Source: Nitrospira sp.
Lineage (GTDB): Bacteria; Nitrospirota; Nitrospiria; Nitrospirales; Nitrospiraceae
Length of the DNA: 45,225 nt
Reading direction: 5' to 3'
Assembly (NCBI GenBank): GCA_016873435.1
Contig: VGXF01000012.1
Span: forward strand, 1 to 45,225
Positions within the stretch are counted from its first letter, which is position 1. Every line of letters starts with the position of its first letter. The translations under genes and the position numbers were made by a program. Shown piece by piece: positions 23,807 through 32,212 of the stretch. The notes below the pieces were generated by a model that saw only the letters and a program-made list of their open reading frames with translations, was not told where the DNA came from and ran no database searches.

Positions 23807-24010
23807 CTACGGTTTACAGAGAGTGCACCGCCGATGATCGGTGGTGCCCGACTGCTCCATGGCGACCAAGGCCTGGTCTTTGTCTGGATATTCGAACCAC
23901 CCGCCCTCCCAAAAATCCGTCGTAATATTATGGGTGGGCACGGCCGGACAACGATCCTTATGGAGCGTGGTCCGATCGTTCTGGCGGGCGATGTGGAGCC
24001 AGTAAATCAT
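23807..24010 (-). CDS. Small CxxC-tailed protein, 67 residues
   Basis: Begins at the ATG at 24010 (MIYWLHIARQNDRTTLHKDR). A longer frame to 24202 exists, but its first 64 codons do not look like protein. The middle EGGWFEYPDKDQALVAMEQS and the end HRRCTLCKP match the pattern of small bacterial proteins with a C-terminal HxxCxxCKP motif, probably binding a metal. Function unknown. There is no ribosome site, so the start is uncertain. A separate small gene on the same strand lies 136 bases upstream. Confidence 0.5.
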   Translation of the reverse strand: MIYWLHIARQNDRTTLHKDRCPAVPTHNITTDFWEGGWFEYPDKDQALVAMEQSGTTDHRRCTLCKP

Positions 24011-24146
24011 GAAGAGTCGGTGGGGTGTTTGGAAAGTTGGGTTGATGATTTGTCGAGCTGGCGAAGTGCCGTTCAGCCCAACTTTCTCAAAATCACCACA
24101 TCCCGAAATCACCCAAATTAAACTCGCCGCCCGCCGAGGCGCAGGC

Positions 24147-24323
24147 TTATGGCAGGAGTTGCCACTCGTCTTTTTCGATAAAGACTTTGGCCCCAGTCTC
24201 AAGCTTCTTCACGTCCTCCTTCTCGAACAGCTTGAAATAGCGTTCGATCCGGTCCGGGTCGTCAATGCGCTCTTCCTGCATCATCCCACTGCTTAGCTTG
24301 AACCGACGAATCAACAACGGCAT
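24147..24323 (-). CDS. Small hypothetical protein, 58 residues
   Basis: ATG at 24323 with GGGAG five bases upstream, reading MPLLIRRFKLSSGMMQEERI and ending KVFIEKDEWQLLP. The highly charged middle (DDPDRIERYFKLFEKEDVKK) forms an obvious amphipathic helix. It is a real-looking gene with a good ribosome site. I do not recognise the family. It is same-strand with the CxxC-tailed protein downstream. Confidence 0.6.
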   Translation of the reverse strand: MPLLIRRFKLSSGMMQEERIDDPDRIERYFKLFEKEDVKKLETGAKVFIEKDEWQLLP

Positions 24324-24352
24324 GGGCTCTCCCTTTCAACACCCGTCTCTCA

Positions 24353-24388
24353 AGCGGACGGACGCCGTACAATACTCGACCGTCCGCT
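24353..24388. repeat. Inverted repeat in the fmdB upstream gap
   Basis: Perfect 9-base arms AGCGGACGG and CCGTCCGCT around an 18-base loop, just upstream of the divergent 58-residue gene. The next 100 bases (to about 24495) continue with short repeated words such as GGCAAGC/GCTTGCC and CCTTCGG/CCGAAGG, of the kind seen in dispersed intergenic repeats. No gene seen in 24324-24512. Confidence 0.4.
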
Positions 24389-24512
24389 CTGCGGTCAATC
24401 CCTCCCCGCGCTTCACGAAGCACCTGTTCTGAGCCTGCTTGCCCGGAGTTTGCCGAAGGGCTTGCCCGAATCGTCGAGGTGTCGAAGGGTCGCATCTGCC
24501 TGACAATTCGGC

Positions 24513-24518
24513 TATAAT
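24513..24518 (+). promoter_or_regulatory. TATAAT -10 box of fmdB, likely leaderless
   Basis: A consensus TATAAT ends 6 bases before the fmdB ATG, and there is no ribosome-binding site between. Transcription would then start at or next to the start codon. The -35 region is poor. Confidence 0.45.
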
Positions 24519-24524
24519 TGATCC

Positions 24525-24833
24525 ATGCCGATGTATGAGTACCGGTGCGAGAGCTGCGGCGGCGAGTTCGAGCTTGTCCAGCCGATGAGCGCCCGCGCCG
24601 AAGACACCACCTGCCCCCACTGCAAGGCCAAGAAGGCCGTACGGCTTTTGTCTGGCTTCGCTTCCAAGATTGTCGGTACGCACAAGACCGGTTTCAGTGA
24701 AATGAAAGCCTACAACATGCTCAACGAGCGGATGGACAAGTTCGGCAAACTGCCGCCCCTCATGGGTAAGCGGCAGCCGCCCAAGCCCACCCCGCCCTCC
24801 GGTTCCGGCTCGGGAGGCGACAGCTCGTCCTGA
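24525..24833 (+). CDS. FmdB-family zinc ribbon protein
   Basis: 102 residues. MPMYEYRCESCGGEFEL opens the FmdB/CxxC_CxxC zinc ribbon, with Cys8, Cys11, Cys30 and Cys33 as ligands. The tail is low-complexity, rich in Pro, Gly and Ser (KPTPPSGSGSGGDSSS). FmdB proteins are putative regulators; the role is unproven. The stop overlaps the next start by one base (TGATG), so the two genes are coupled. A TATAAT close to the ATG suggests a leaderless message. Confidence 0.88.
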   Translation: MPMYEYRCESCGGEFELVQPMSARAEDTTCPHCKAKKAVRLLSGFASKIVGTHKTGFSEMKAYNMLNERMDKFGKLPPLMGKRQPPKPTPPSGSGSGGDSSS

Positions 24834-25651
24834 TGCGCCTGCTCTCGCTCGCGGTCCTGGCCATTGTACTCGTGTCTGCTCCGCGCCCGGTCCTCGGCGA
24901 AGTGGCGGGCTCCATCACCATCGCCGGCAACGGTCCCGAATCCATCATGATCGAGAAGCTCGCACGGGCCTTCGAAAAGGCTCATCCTCGTGCCTACGTG
25001 GACATCCAGTGGAACGACAACTCCAAACCGCTCGACCTCCTGAAAAGCGCCCAGGCACAGGTGGTCGTGGCCGGCAAAGAGGATGCAGGCCTAAGGGCCG
25101 CGCGGATCGGCTGGGACGGCATCGCCGTCGTCACGCACATCTCCAACAGCACCAGGGAAATCACCACCGCGCAGGCCGCGCAACTCTTCTCGGGTAAAAT
25201 CAAAACATGGGCTGAGCTGGGCGGGTCAGACACGCTCGTGCTCCTGCTAGACCGTCCGAAGAATCGGAACATCCGCGACGCCTTTGAGCAGCAACTCGGC
25301 ATCACAGGTCAGATTCCAGACTCCGCTCAGGTAGTCAAGGCCGACGACAAGGCGATCAAGACCGTCGTGGGCACGTTACCGCCGATGTCGGCCGCCACCT
25401 TCGTATCCCTCGGCACGGCGCTGGAAGCCGTAGCCTCCGGCGTGGCGATCCGCGTGTTGCAAATCGACAAGGTCGAGGCGGAGGAGCCGACGGTCAAGGA
25501 TGGGCGCTACAAGCTGCGCCGTCCCGTGCTGCTCCTGAGCACGAACGAGACGAACCCGGTCGTGGATGCGCTTGTCACTTTTGCGCTCTCGCCGGCGGGT
25601 CAGCAGATCGTGGACACCGAGGGCTATACGCCCCTGGAACAGAAGAAATAG
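24833..25651 (+). CDS. PstS-like periplasmic substrate-binding protein
   Basis: 272 residues with a signal peptide (first about 22 residues, ending VLGE) followed by a PBP-like fold: GSITIAGNGPESIMIEKLAR at the N-terminus, ISNSTREITTAQAAQLFSGK, and NPVVDALVTFALSPAGQQIV near the end. These match phosphate-binding PstS/PBP_like_2 proteins, in which the TTAQ-FSG-K-W motif lies at the hinge. No ABC permease genes are nearby, so it may be a stand-alone binding or sensing protein. Coupled to fmdB and followed after 20 bases by an IPT/TIG gene. Confidence 0.82.
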   Translation: MRLLSLAVLAIVLVSAPRPVLGEVAGSITIAGNGPESIMIEKLARAFEKAHPRAYVDIQWNDNSKPLDLLKSAQAQVVVAGKEDAGLRAARIGWDGIAVVTHISNSTREITTAQAAQLFSGKIKTWAELGGSDTLVLLLDRPKNRNIRDAFEQQLGITGQIPDSAQVVKADDKAIKTVVGTLPPMSAATFVSLGTALEAVASGVAIRVLQIDKVEAEEPTVKDGRYKLRRPVLLLSTNETNPVVDALVTFALSPAGQQIVDTEGYTPLEQKK

Positions 25652-25671
25652 CACCGCCCCAGGAGGGCCTT

Positions 25672-26130
25672 ATGAACCGACCATTCGTTTCCGCTGCGAT
25701 CATCGCCTCCCTACTGCTGCTGCCGCTCGACCGGCTCACGGCCGAGGACCAAAAACAGGAAGGCCAGATCGAAGAAGGCGCCGGGTTCACCATGTTCGGC
25801 ACAGAATCGATCAAGGGTTTTGACGAACAGAAGATTGAAAAAGACCCAGTCTGTGACCGCAGCAAGCGACCGAAGATTCACAAGGTCGAACCGGACGAAG
25901 CCCCGCCCGGCGCGAAGGTCATCATCAAAGGCGAGAATTTCGGGACCAAGGAATGCTTCCGCGGCGTGGCCTTCAGCGCCGCCGGCGCCGGTAAGGTGGA
26001 ATACAAGTTCGTCAATGAGACAACCATCGAAGCGACCGTGCCGGACGTCAGAGCCGGACTGTCGTTCATCGATGTCGTGGCTGGCGGCGGCAACGCCCGC
26101 TCTAAGGGTTTTCTCGTTCTGGCAAAGTAG
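25672..26130 (+). CDS. Exported IPT/TIG-domain protein
   Basis: 152 residues with a signal peptide (about 1-24). The second half is an IPT/TIG immunoglobulin-like domain: HKVEPDEAPPGAKVIIKGEN, FGTKECFRGVAFS, ETTIEATVPDVRAGLSFIDV. Two cysteines (about 62 and 88) could form a disulfide. AGGAGG lies five bases before the ATG. Same strand as and just behind the PstS-like gene, so the two probably form one unit. Binding role assumed from the fold only. Confidence 0.78.
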   Translation: MNRPFVSAAIIASLLLLPLDRLTAEDQKQEGQIEEGAGFTMFGTESIKGFDEQKIEKDPVCDRSKRPKIHKVEPDEAPPGAKVIIKGENFGTKECFRGVAFSAAGAGKVEYKFVNETTIEATVPDVRAGLSFIDVVAGGGNARSKGFLVLAK

Positions 26131-26137
26131 TCGGCTG

Positions 26138-26207
26138 GTGAGGCGTGCAGGGTGCGGCGTAAAGGGAAGTGGCCGCTTCCTCTGGCGCCTTTCGTTGTAC
26201 GCCTCAC
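26138..26207. repeat. Nested palindromic element between the IPT/TIG and carboxylase genes
   Basis: Outer perfect arms GTGAGGCGT (26138-26146) and ACGCCTCAC (26199-26207), inside which GGAAG/CTTCC also pair. The word ACGCCTCAC recurs at 37513-37521. It would fold strongly as RNA and could end the upstream transcript, although no T-run follows. No gene is seen in 26131-26307 apart from the meaningless upstream extension of the carboxylase frame. Confidence 0.5.
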
Positions 26208-26307
26208 ACCCCTCTGCTCCGTCCCTCGACACCATCGAATCCCCTGTGCTACCTTACTCAGACTTTTTGGGCCTAAGGCCGCACCTCTGAGGGAGCTAAA
26301 CTCCGCG

Positions 26308-27726
26308 ATGTTTAAGAAGATTCTCGTGGCCAACCGAGGCGAAATCGCCATGCGCGTCATTCGCGCCTGCCGCGAACTCAACATCGCCACCGCCGCCATC
26401 TATTCCGACGCCGATCCCACGGGCATCTACGTCAAAAAAGCCGACGAATCCCATCTGGTTGGCCCCGGCCCTGTGAAGGGTTTTCTGGATGGCCCGCAGA
26501 TCGTCGATCTGGCCAAACGTATCAGTGCCGACGCGATCCACCCGGGTTACGGCTTTCTCTCCGAGAACGCCGCCTTCGCACGCCTCTGCCAGGCTTCCGA
26601 TATCACGTTCATCGGCCCCTCGCCGAAGGCCATCCAGTTAATGGGCGACAAGATTCAAGCGCGCAATCTCGCACAGCAGGTCGGTGTGCCGATTGTCCCG
26701 GGCACGGAGCGGGGCGTGACCAACGTCGATGACGCACTGGCCTTCGCAAAAACTGCGGGCTACCCGATCATGATCAAAGCCGCCGCGGGCGGTGGCGGAC
26801 GCGGGCTGCGCGTTGCGCGCTCCGATCAGGAACTGCGCACGAACATGGATGTTGCGTCGCGCGAAGCGCAGGCCGCCTTTGGCGACGGCAGCGTGTTTCT
26901 CGAAAAATACATCGAACGGCCGCATCACATCGAGTTCCAGATTCTTGCGGACAAGTACGGACACATCGTCCATCTCGGCGAGCGCGACTGCTCTATCCAG
27001 CGTCGCCATCAAAAATTGATTGAACTTGCTCCGTCGCTGGTTCTCACGCCGCAACTGCGGGCGAAGATGGGCGAGGACGCCACGAAGATCGCCAGAGCGG
27101 TGGACTACGACAACGCGGGCACGGTGGAATTTCTGCTCGATCAGACGGGCCAGCACTATTTTATTGAGATGAATCCGCGCATCCAGGTCGAGCACACGAT
27201 CACTGAGCAGATCACCGCCGTGGATATCGTCCGCGCGCAGATCACGATTGCCGCGGGCAAGCCGCTGGAGATCACGCAGAAGGACGTCACGCTGCAGGGC
27301 CATGCGATCCAGTGCCGCATCAACGCCGAGGACCCGCGAAATAATTTTCGCCCTGCCACCGGCAAGGTCACGGCCTACCTCTCGCCGGGCGGCATCGGCA
27401 TCCGCATCGACGGCGCGGTCTACAAGGACTACGTCGTGCCGCCCTACTACGACGGCCTGTTGGCCAAGCTCACCGTCCGCGGCCGTACGTGGGAGGAGAC
27501 CGTCAGCCGCATGCGCCGTGCGCTTGAGGAATATGTCCTGCGCGGGCTCAAGACGACAATTCCTTTCATGGAGCGGATCATGCAGGAGCCGGACTTCCTC
27601 GCTGGCAAGTTCGACACGTCGTATCTAGACACACATCCGGACGTGTTCAATTACGACGACCATGTGGAGCCGGAAGATCTGGTACTGGCGATCTCCGCCT
27701 CGATTGCCGCCTACGAGGGACTGTGA
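26308..27726 (+). CDS. pycA: Pyruvate carboxylase subunit A (biotin carboxylase)
   Basis: ATP-grasp enzyme that carboxylates biotin with bicarbonate. 472 residues: MFKKILVANRGEIAMRVIRA at the start, a glycine-rich ATP loop AAGGGGRGLRVA, HHIEFQILADKYG and EMNPRIQVEHTITEQI, the signature of biotin carboxylases. The frame is open back to 26152, but homology begins at the ATG at 26308. GGGAG lies 12 bases upstream. The next gene supplies the carboxyltransferase and biotin carrier, so together they form a two-subunit (archaeal-type) pyruvate carboxylase that makes oxaloacetate. It could equally be the biotin carboxylase of acetyl-CoA carboxylase (accC), but the neighbour argues for pyruvate. Confidence 0.88.
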   Translation: MFKKILVANRGEIAMRVIRACRELNIATAAIYSDADPTGIYVKKADESHLVGPGPVKGFLDGPQIVDLAKRISADAIHPGYGFLSENAAFARLCQASDITFIGPSPKAIQLMGDKIQARNLAQQVGVPIVPGTERGVTNVDDALAFAKTAGYPIMIKAAAGGGGRGLRVARSDQELRTNMDVASREAQAAFGDGSVFLEKYIERPHHIEFQILADKYGHIVHLGERDCSIQRRHQKLIELAPSLVLTPQLRAKMGEDATKIARAVDYDNAGTVEFLLDQTGQHYFIEMNPRIQVEHTITEQITAVDIVRAQITIAAGKPLEITQKDVTLQGHAIQCRINAEDPRNNFRPATGKVTAYLSPGGIGIRIDGAVYKDYVVPPYYDGLLAKLTVRGRTWEETVSRMRRALEEYVLRGLKTTIPFMERIMQEPDFLAGKFDTSYLDTHPDVFNYDDHVEPEDLVLAISASIAAYEGL

Positions 27727-27803
27727 GTCGCGATGCGCGCTTAATCATGACGTACTGACCGGCACTTCATCGTTCACCAGTCATACTACAGACGGCGGGA
27801 TAT

Positions 27804-29705
27804 ATGGCGACACGCAAACTTACAAAGAAGGCGGCCAAGGACACACTCGGCCTGGATGTCACGCCCGCGCCTGGGAAGAAACTGCTGATCACGGACGTCG
27901 CTCTGCGCGATGGCCACCAGTCGCTGCTCGCCACGCGTATGCGCACCGAGGACATGCTGCCCGCTGCGCAGGCGCTCGATGCAATCGGCTACTGGTCGCT
28001 GGAAGTCTGGGGCGGCGCCACCTTTGATACCTGCCTGCGGTTTTTAAAAGAAGACCCGTGGGAACGGTTGCGCGCGCTCCGGGTGGCGATGCCCAATACA
28101 AAACTTCAGATGCTGCTGCGCGGGCAGAACATCGTGGGCTACCGCCACTACGCCGACGACGTGGTGGAACGGTTCATTGAGCGCGCCGCGCACAATGGGA
28201 TCGACGTCTTCCGCATCTTTGACGCGCTCAACGATATCCGCAATATCGAACATGCCGTCCGCTGCGTACGGGACCAGGGCAAGCACGTCCAGGCGACGAT
28301 CTGCTACACGACAAGCCCTGTCCACACACTGGACAATTTTGTCGATCTGGCTAAGCGCATGGAGGATCTTGGCACGGACACGCTCTGCGTCAAGGACATG
28401 GCGGGCCTGCTCGCGCCTGCGGATGCGTACCAGCTGATCAAGAAACTCAAAGCGGCAGTAACCGTGCCGATCCAATTGCACTCGCACTACACCTCGGGTA
28501 TGGCTTCCATGTCCGCGCTCATGGCGGTGCTAGGCGGGCTCGATATTCTTGATACGGCCATGTCGCCACTTTCCGGAGGCACCTCGCATCCCCCGACGGA
28601 ATCCCTCGTTGCCGCACTGCGCGGCACGCCCTACGACACCGGCCTGCACTTACCAAAGTTTGTCTCGGTCGCCGAACACTTGCGGCAGGCGCGCAAAAAG
28701 TATCACCAGTTTGAGAGCAACTTCACCGGCGTAGACGCAGAAATTCTCACCTCGCAGATTCCGGGCGGTATGCTCTCTAATCTCGCGGCCCAGCTCGTGG
28801 AGCAGAACGCGCTTGATCGGATGAAGGACGTGCTTGACGAAGTCCCGCGCGTGCGGAAGGATATGGGCTACCCGCCGCTGGTCACGCCGAGCAGCCAGAT
28901 CGTGGGCTCGCAGGCCACGCTCAACGTGCTGACTGGCGAGCGCTACAAAGTTATCACGACTGAGACCAAAAATTACTTCCTCGGTCTTTACGGGAAGGCG
29001 CCCGGCCCTGTGAACAAGGAGATCGCCGCACGCGCCATCGGCAACGAGCAGCCGGTGAAGGGACGTCCGGCGGACCGGCTGCAGCCGGAACTCCCCGCTG
29101 CAGTCACAGAATTGTCCGGCAAATCCGCGTCGGCGGAAGACGTCGTCTCGCTGGCGCTCTTCCCAGCGATCGCGCGGGAATTCTTCGAGCAACGCGAGAA
29201 GGGGGCGCTCAAGCCGGAGGCCCTGGTACCGCTAGAGGAAGCGGGGCCGCGGGCCGCGCGCGAGCTGCATCTCGCTCCGGCCGAATTCAACATCACGGTC
29301 CACGGCGAGACCTACCACGTCCAGGTGTCGGGCTCCGGCCGTAGGGCAGACGGCCGCAAGCCCTATTACATTCGTATCAACGACAAGCTGGAGGAAGTGC
29401 AGCTCGAGACAATCCAGGAGGTACTGGCCGGCACGCCGGAGGCGCCGGGTGCCGGCGGAAAAAGTTCGTCTAAGCGTCCTAAACCCGGGAAGCCTGGCGA
29501 TATCGCCTCACCCATGCCCGGTCGCGTCGTCAAGGTACTCGTGGCCAAGGGTGACTCCGTCAAGACCGGCGATCCCGTGCTGATCATCGAAGCGATGAAA
29601 ATGGAAAACCGCGTCCCCGCCCCCATCCCTGGCACCGTCGCCGCGCTCTACGTGAAGGACGGCGATGACGTGAAACCGGACGAAACGCTCGTCCAGTTGG
29701 AATAA
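27804..29705 (+). CDS. pycB: Pyruvate carboxylase subunit B / oxaloacetate decarboxylase alpha type
   Basis: 633 residues. Carboxyltransferase domain: DVALRDGHQSLLATRM (about 31-46), catalytic lysine in TLCVKDMAGL, metal ligands in LHSHYTSGMA. A conserved PYC_OADA linker follows, then a Ser/Lys/Pro-rich hinge (KSSSKRPKPGKPG), then a biotinyl domain ending with the attachment motif EAMKMEN, in which Lys599 carries biotin. It transfers CO2 from biotin to pyruvate. An Na+-pumping oxaloacetate decarboxylase would need beta and gamma subunits, which are not here. 77 bases after pycA, same strand. Confidence 0.92.
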   Translation: MATRKLTKKAAKDTLGLDVTPAPGKKLLITDVALRDGHQSLLATRMRTEDMLPAAQALDAIGYWSLEVWGGATFDTCLRFLKEDPWERLRALRVAMPNTKLQMLLRGQNIVGYRHYADDVVERFIERAAHNGIDVFRIFDALNDIRNIEHAVRCVRDQGKHVQATICYTTSPVHTLDNFVDLAKRMEDLGTDTLCVKDMAGLLAPADAYQLIKKLKAAVTVPIQLHSHYTSGMASMSALMAVLGGLDILDTAMSPLSGGTSHPPTESLVAALRGTPYDTGLHLPKFVSVAEHLRQARKKYHQFESNFTGVDAEILTSQIPGGMLSNLAAQLVEQNALDRMKDVLDEVPRVRKDMGYPPLVTPSSQIVGSQATLNVLTGERYKVITTETKNYFLGLYGKAPGPVNKEIAARAIGNEQPVKGRPADRLQPELPAAVTELSGKSASAEDVVSLALFPAIAREFFEQREKGALKPEALVPLEEAGPRAARELHLAPAEFNITVHGETYHVQVSGSGRRADGRKPYYIRINDKLEEVQLETIQEVLAGTPEAPGAGGKSSSKRPKPGKPGDIASPMPGRVVKVLVAKGDSVKTGDPVLIIEAMKMENRVPAPIPGTVAALYVKDGDDVKPDETLVQLE

Positions 29706-29766
29706 CCGCCCAGTTGCCAGGCCATGAATATGGCGTTTCCGGTGGCCTCGGGGGGTGCTCTAGCAG

Positions 29767-31155
29767 ATGGCTCACTACGATCTTATCGTCCTCGGTAGCG
29801 GCCCTGCGGGCCAGAAGGCGGCGATCCAGGCCGCCAAGCTGCGCAAGCGCGTGGCCATCATCGAGAAGGAATGGATCGGGGGCGCCTCCGTCAACACCGC
29901 CACGCTCCCCAGCAAGACACTCAAGGACGCGATCTACTATTTCCACGGCGCCAAACTCCGCGCCTTCACCAATCTGTCCGAGTCGCTCAAGGAAAGCTTT
30001 ACGCTGCGCGACCTCATGGCGCGCAAGGCACACGTCATCAAAAACGAGCTGGCCATCATCACCAACCAGCTCCAACGCAACGACGTGGAGATCGTCCGCG
30101 GCACCGGCTCGTTTATAGATGCCCACACCATCCGCGTCCTCAAAGAGCCGGGCTCTGACGAGCAGTTGAGCGCGGACTTCATCGTCATCGCCACCGGCTC
30201 GCGCCCGCGCCACGAACCCATCATCGCGTTTAACAACACCACCATCTTCGACTCGGACAGCATTTTGGACGCCGAGACGATCCCCAAGACCATGGCCGTG
30301 CTGGGCGGGGGGGTGATCGGCTGCGAGTACGCGACGATGTTCTCCGCCTTTGGTGTGAAGGTCACGCTGATCGACCGTCGAAACGAGCTGCTCCGTTTCG
30401 TGGACCAGGAAGTGATTCAGGCGCTCATCTATCAGATGCGGATCAACGGCGTGACCGTCAAACTCAACGAGGAGCCACAGGATGTAAAAACTGACGAACG
30501 CGGTCTCGTCGTCACCAGGCTCAAGAGCAACAAGACCGTCGTCACGGATATGCTGTTGTTCTCGATGGGCCGCTCCCCCAATGTCGAGGCGCTCAATCTA
30601 CACACGGTTGGGATCGCGACCGACCAAACAGGGCTCATCAAGGTCAACGAGTTCTACCAGACGGACATCCCGCATATTTATGCAGCGGGCGACGTCATTG
30701 GTTTTCCCGGTCTCTCCTCCACATCTATGGAGCAAGGTCGTCGCGCGGCCTGCCACGCCTTCAAGGTCGAACTATCCAAACTGCCGACGATGATGCCCTA
30801 TGGTATTTACACAATCCCGGAAATTTCCACAGTCGGCAAGAGCGAGGAAGAACTGTCGAAAGCGAACGTGCCTTACGAAGTTGGCCGCGCCTACTACAAA
30901 GAAATCGCGCGGGGGCAGATTTTCGGCGACCTGGACGGTCTCATGAAACTCATCTTCCACCGAGACACGCTGGAACTGCTTGGCGTTCATATCATTGGCG
31001 AGGGCGCCACCGAGCTCATTCACATCGGCCAGGCAGTCCTCACCTACGGCGGCAAGGTGGATTTCTTCGTCCACAACGTCTTCAACTATCCGACGCTGGC
31101 CGAGTGTTATCGCACAGCAGCGCTCGACGGCATCAACCGCCTGGGAATCACTTAG
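29767..31155 (+). CDS. sthA: Soluble pyridine nucleotide transhydrogenase-like flavoprotein (SthA type)
   Basis: 462 residues of the pyridine nucleotide-disulfide reductase family. FAD motif LIVLGSGPAGQKAAI (6-20), NAD motif AVLGGGVIGCEYAT, second FAD motif HIYAAGDVIGFPGLS, and a C-terminal dimerisation domain (NYPTLAECYR). The redox-active CxxxxC is absent; the site reads GGASVNTATLPSKTL. This rules out a disulfide reductase and fits Si-specific NAD(P)+ transhydrogenase, which swaps hydride between NADPH and NAD. Located 61 bases after pycB and probably in the same transcript. Weak ribosome site. Confidence 0.87.
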   Translation: MAHYDLIVLGSGPAGQKAAIQAAKLRKRVAIIEKEWIGGASVNTATLPSKTLKDAIYYFHGAKLRAFTNLSESLKESFTLRDLMARKAHVIKNELAIITNQLQRNDVEIVRGTGSFIDAHTIRVLKEPGSDEQLSADFIVIATGSRPRHEPIIAFNNTTIFDSDSILDAETIPKTMAVLGGGVIGCEYATMFSAFGVKVTLIDRRNELLRFVDQEVIQALIYQMRINGVTVKLNEEPQDVKTDERGLVVTRLKSNKTVVTDMLLFSMGRSPNVEALNLHTVGIATDQTGLIKVNEFYQTDIPHIYAAGDVIGFPGLSSTSMEQGRRAACHAFKVELSKLPTMMPYGIYTIPEISTVGKSEEELSKANVPYEVGRAYYKEIARGQIFGDLDGLMKLIFHRDTLELLGVHIIGEGATELIHIGQAVLTYGGKVDFFVHNVFNYPTLAECYRTAALDGINRLGIT

Positions 31156-31156
31156 A

Positions 31157-31197
31157 ACGATGAACAAACTAGTCGGAGCAGTTACTGCATCGTTCAT
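31157..31197. repeat. Short palindromic element shared with 44221-44258
   Basis: ACGATGAAC, 20 bases, then TGCATCGTTCAT; the flanking GAACGATG/CATCGTTC arms pair over 8 bases. The identical 12-base word TGCATCGTTCAT, again preceded by ACGATGAA, occurs at 44221-44258. A related ACGATGAA copy lies at 23743-23750. All three are intergenic. Probably a dispersed palindromic repeat. Confidence 0.5.
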
Positions 31198-31224
31198 CAT
31201 TCCTACTGCGTAGCTACACCCATC

Positions 31225-31893
31225 ATGTCGTTTAGTCAGCACCTTAAGAAGATTGCCAAGCCGATCTGGGACGCACAGCTGACACATCCTTTTGTCGAAC
31301 AACTTGGCAACGGCACGCTGCCGGAGCGGAAATTCAAATACTACATCCTCCAGGACGCGCGGTTTCTCGGCGATCTCGCCCGCGTCTTTTCCGCCGCCGC
31401 GCAAAAAGCGCTGGATTTGGAGTCCGCACTTAAGTTCCTCACACTGGCGGAAGAAACCCTCGTCGTCGAACGCAGTCTCCACCAAAGTTACGGCCAGCAG
31501 TGGAAGATGACGCCAACACAGATGACCTCCGTTCCGATGGCGCCGACCACCTACGCCTACACACGACATATGCTGGCCGTCGCTGCAACCGGCTCAGCTT
31601 GTGAAATCACCGTCGTCGCTCTCCCCTGCGCATGGATCTACTGCGTGGTGGGCAAGCATCTCTTACGGAAAGGCCCGCCGCCCAAGAACCATCCCTACCG
31701 CAACTGGCTCATGCTCTACGCGTCACCAGAGTTTGCGGAAGTGCAGACGTGGATGAGAAGGAAGGTGGATCAGTGGGCGAAAGACGCAAGCAAGTCCGAG
31801 CGGGCACGAATGGAAGAAGCGTTTGTGATCAGTTCGCGCTACGAGTGGTTGTTCTGGGATATGGCATTTTCAGAGGAGGAATGGCCCATCTAA
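31225..31893 (+). CDS. tenA: TenA-family protein (thiaminase II / aminopyrimidine aminohydrolase)
   Basis: Hydrolyses thiamine breakdown products such as aminopyrimidines to recover HMP for thiamine synthesis. 222 residues, all-helical. Key residues seen: Asp44 in LQDARFL, Cys135 in ALPCAWIYC and Glu207 in SRYEWLFWDM, which line up with the known active site. Length is typical. The thiD gene for the next salvage step is 2.2 kb further on, and no other thiamine gene is in the window. A palindromic repeat lies just upstream; no TPP riboswitch was seen. Confidence 0.88.
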   Translation: MSFSQHLKKIAKPIWDAQLTHPFVEQLGNGTLPERKFKYYILQDARFLGDLARVFSAAAQKALDLESALKFLTLAEETLVVERSLHQSYGQQWKMTPTQMTSVPMAPTTYAYTRHMLAVAATGSACEITVVALPCAWIYCVVGKHLLRKGPPPKNHPYRNWLMLYASPEFAEVQTWMRRKVDQWAKDASKSERARMEEAFVISSRYEWLFWDMAFSEEEWPI

Positions 31894-31945
31894 CTCAGCG
31901 GGTGCTGGAGCATTAAGGCGTGGTTTCGCTTTCGTGCTCGCTGAG
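31894..31945 (+). terminator. Possible hairpin after tenA
   Basis: CTCAGCG (31894-31900) and CGCTGAG (31939-31945) are perfect 7-base arms over a 38-base loop, in which a small GCT/AGC stem also forms. It sits immediately after the tenA stop. No T-run follows, so terminator function is uncertain. In the rest of the gap up to 32212 I see nothing supported. Confidence 0.3.
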
Positions 31946-32212
31946 CGCGCGCATATGAATGGGGGCTTCAGGCTCTCGTGCGAATGCAAGTTGGTACATA
32001 CTGCCGTCTGTGCGCTCCCATCCCGATCACCAGAGTTACGCTTCAAGTAGCGCACAACACATGCTCTGCACTAAGGGTAGCACGCTCCTAATTGCAACCC
32101 TCCAGATCGTGCGCGATGTCTGCAATCTTAGAAAGAGTAAGGATGTGGTCACTCAACAGGACTGATCGGAGCAATGCTCGCGGCCTAGAAATATGCCGAC
32201 CTTGATTAGGAC

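Noticed and set aside
26152-26307. 52-codon extension of the biotin carboxylase
   Set aside because: Runs through a palindromic intergenic element; biotin carboxylases begin at MFKKILVANRGE.
31959-32165. 68-codon plus-strand frame after tenA
   Set aside because: Composition is not protein-like and there is no ribosome site.
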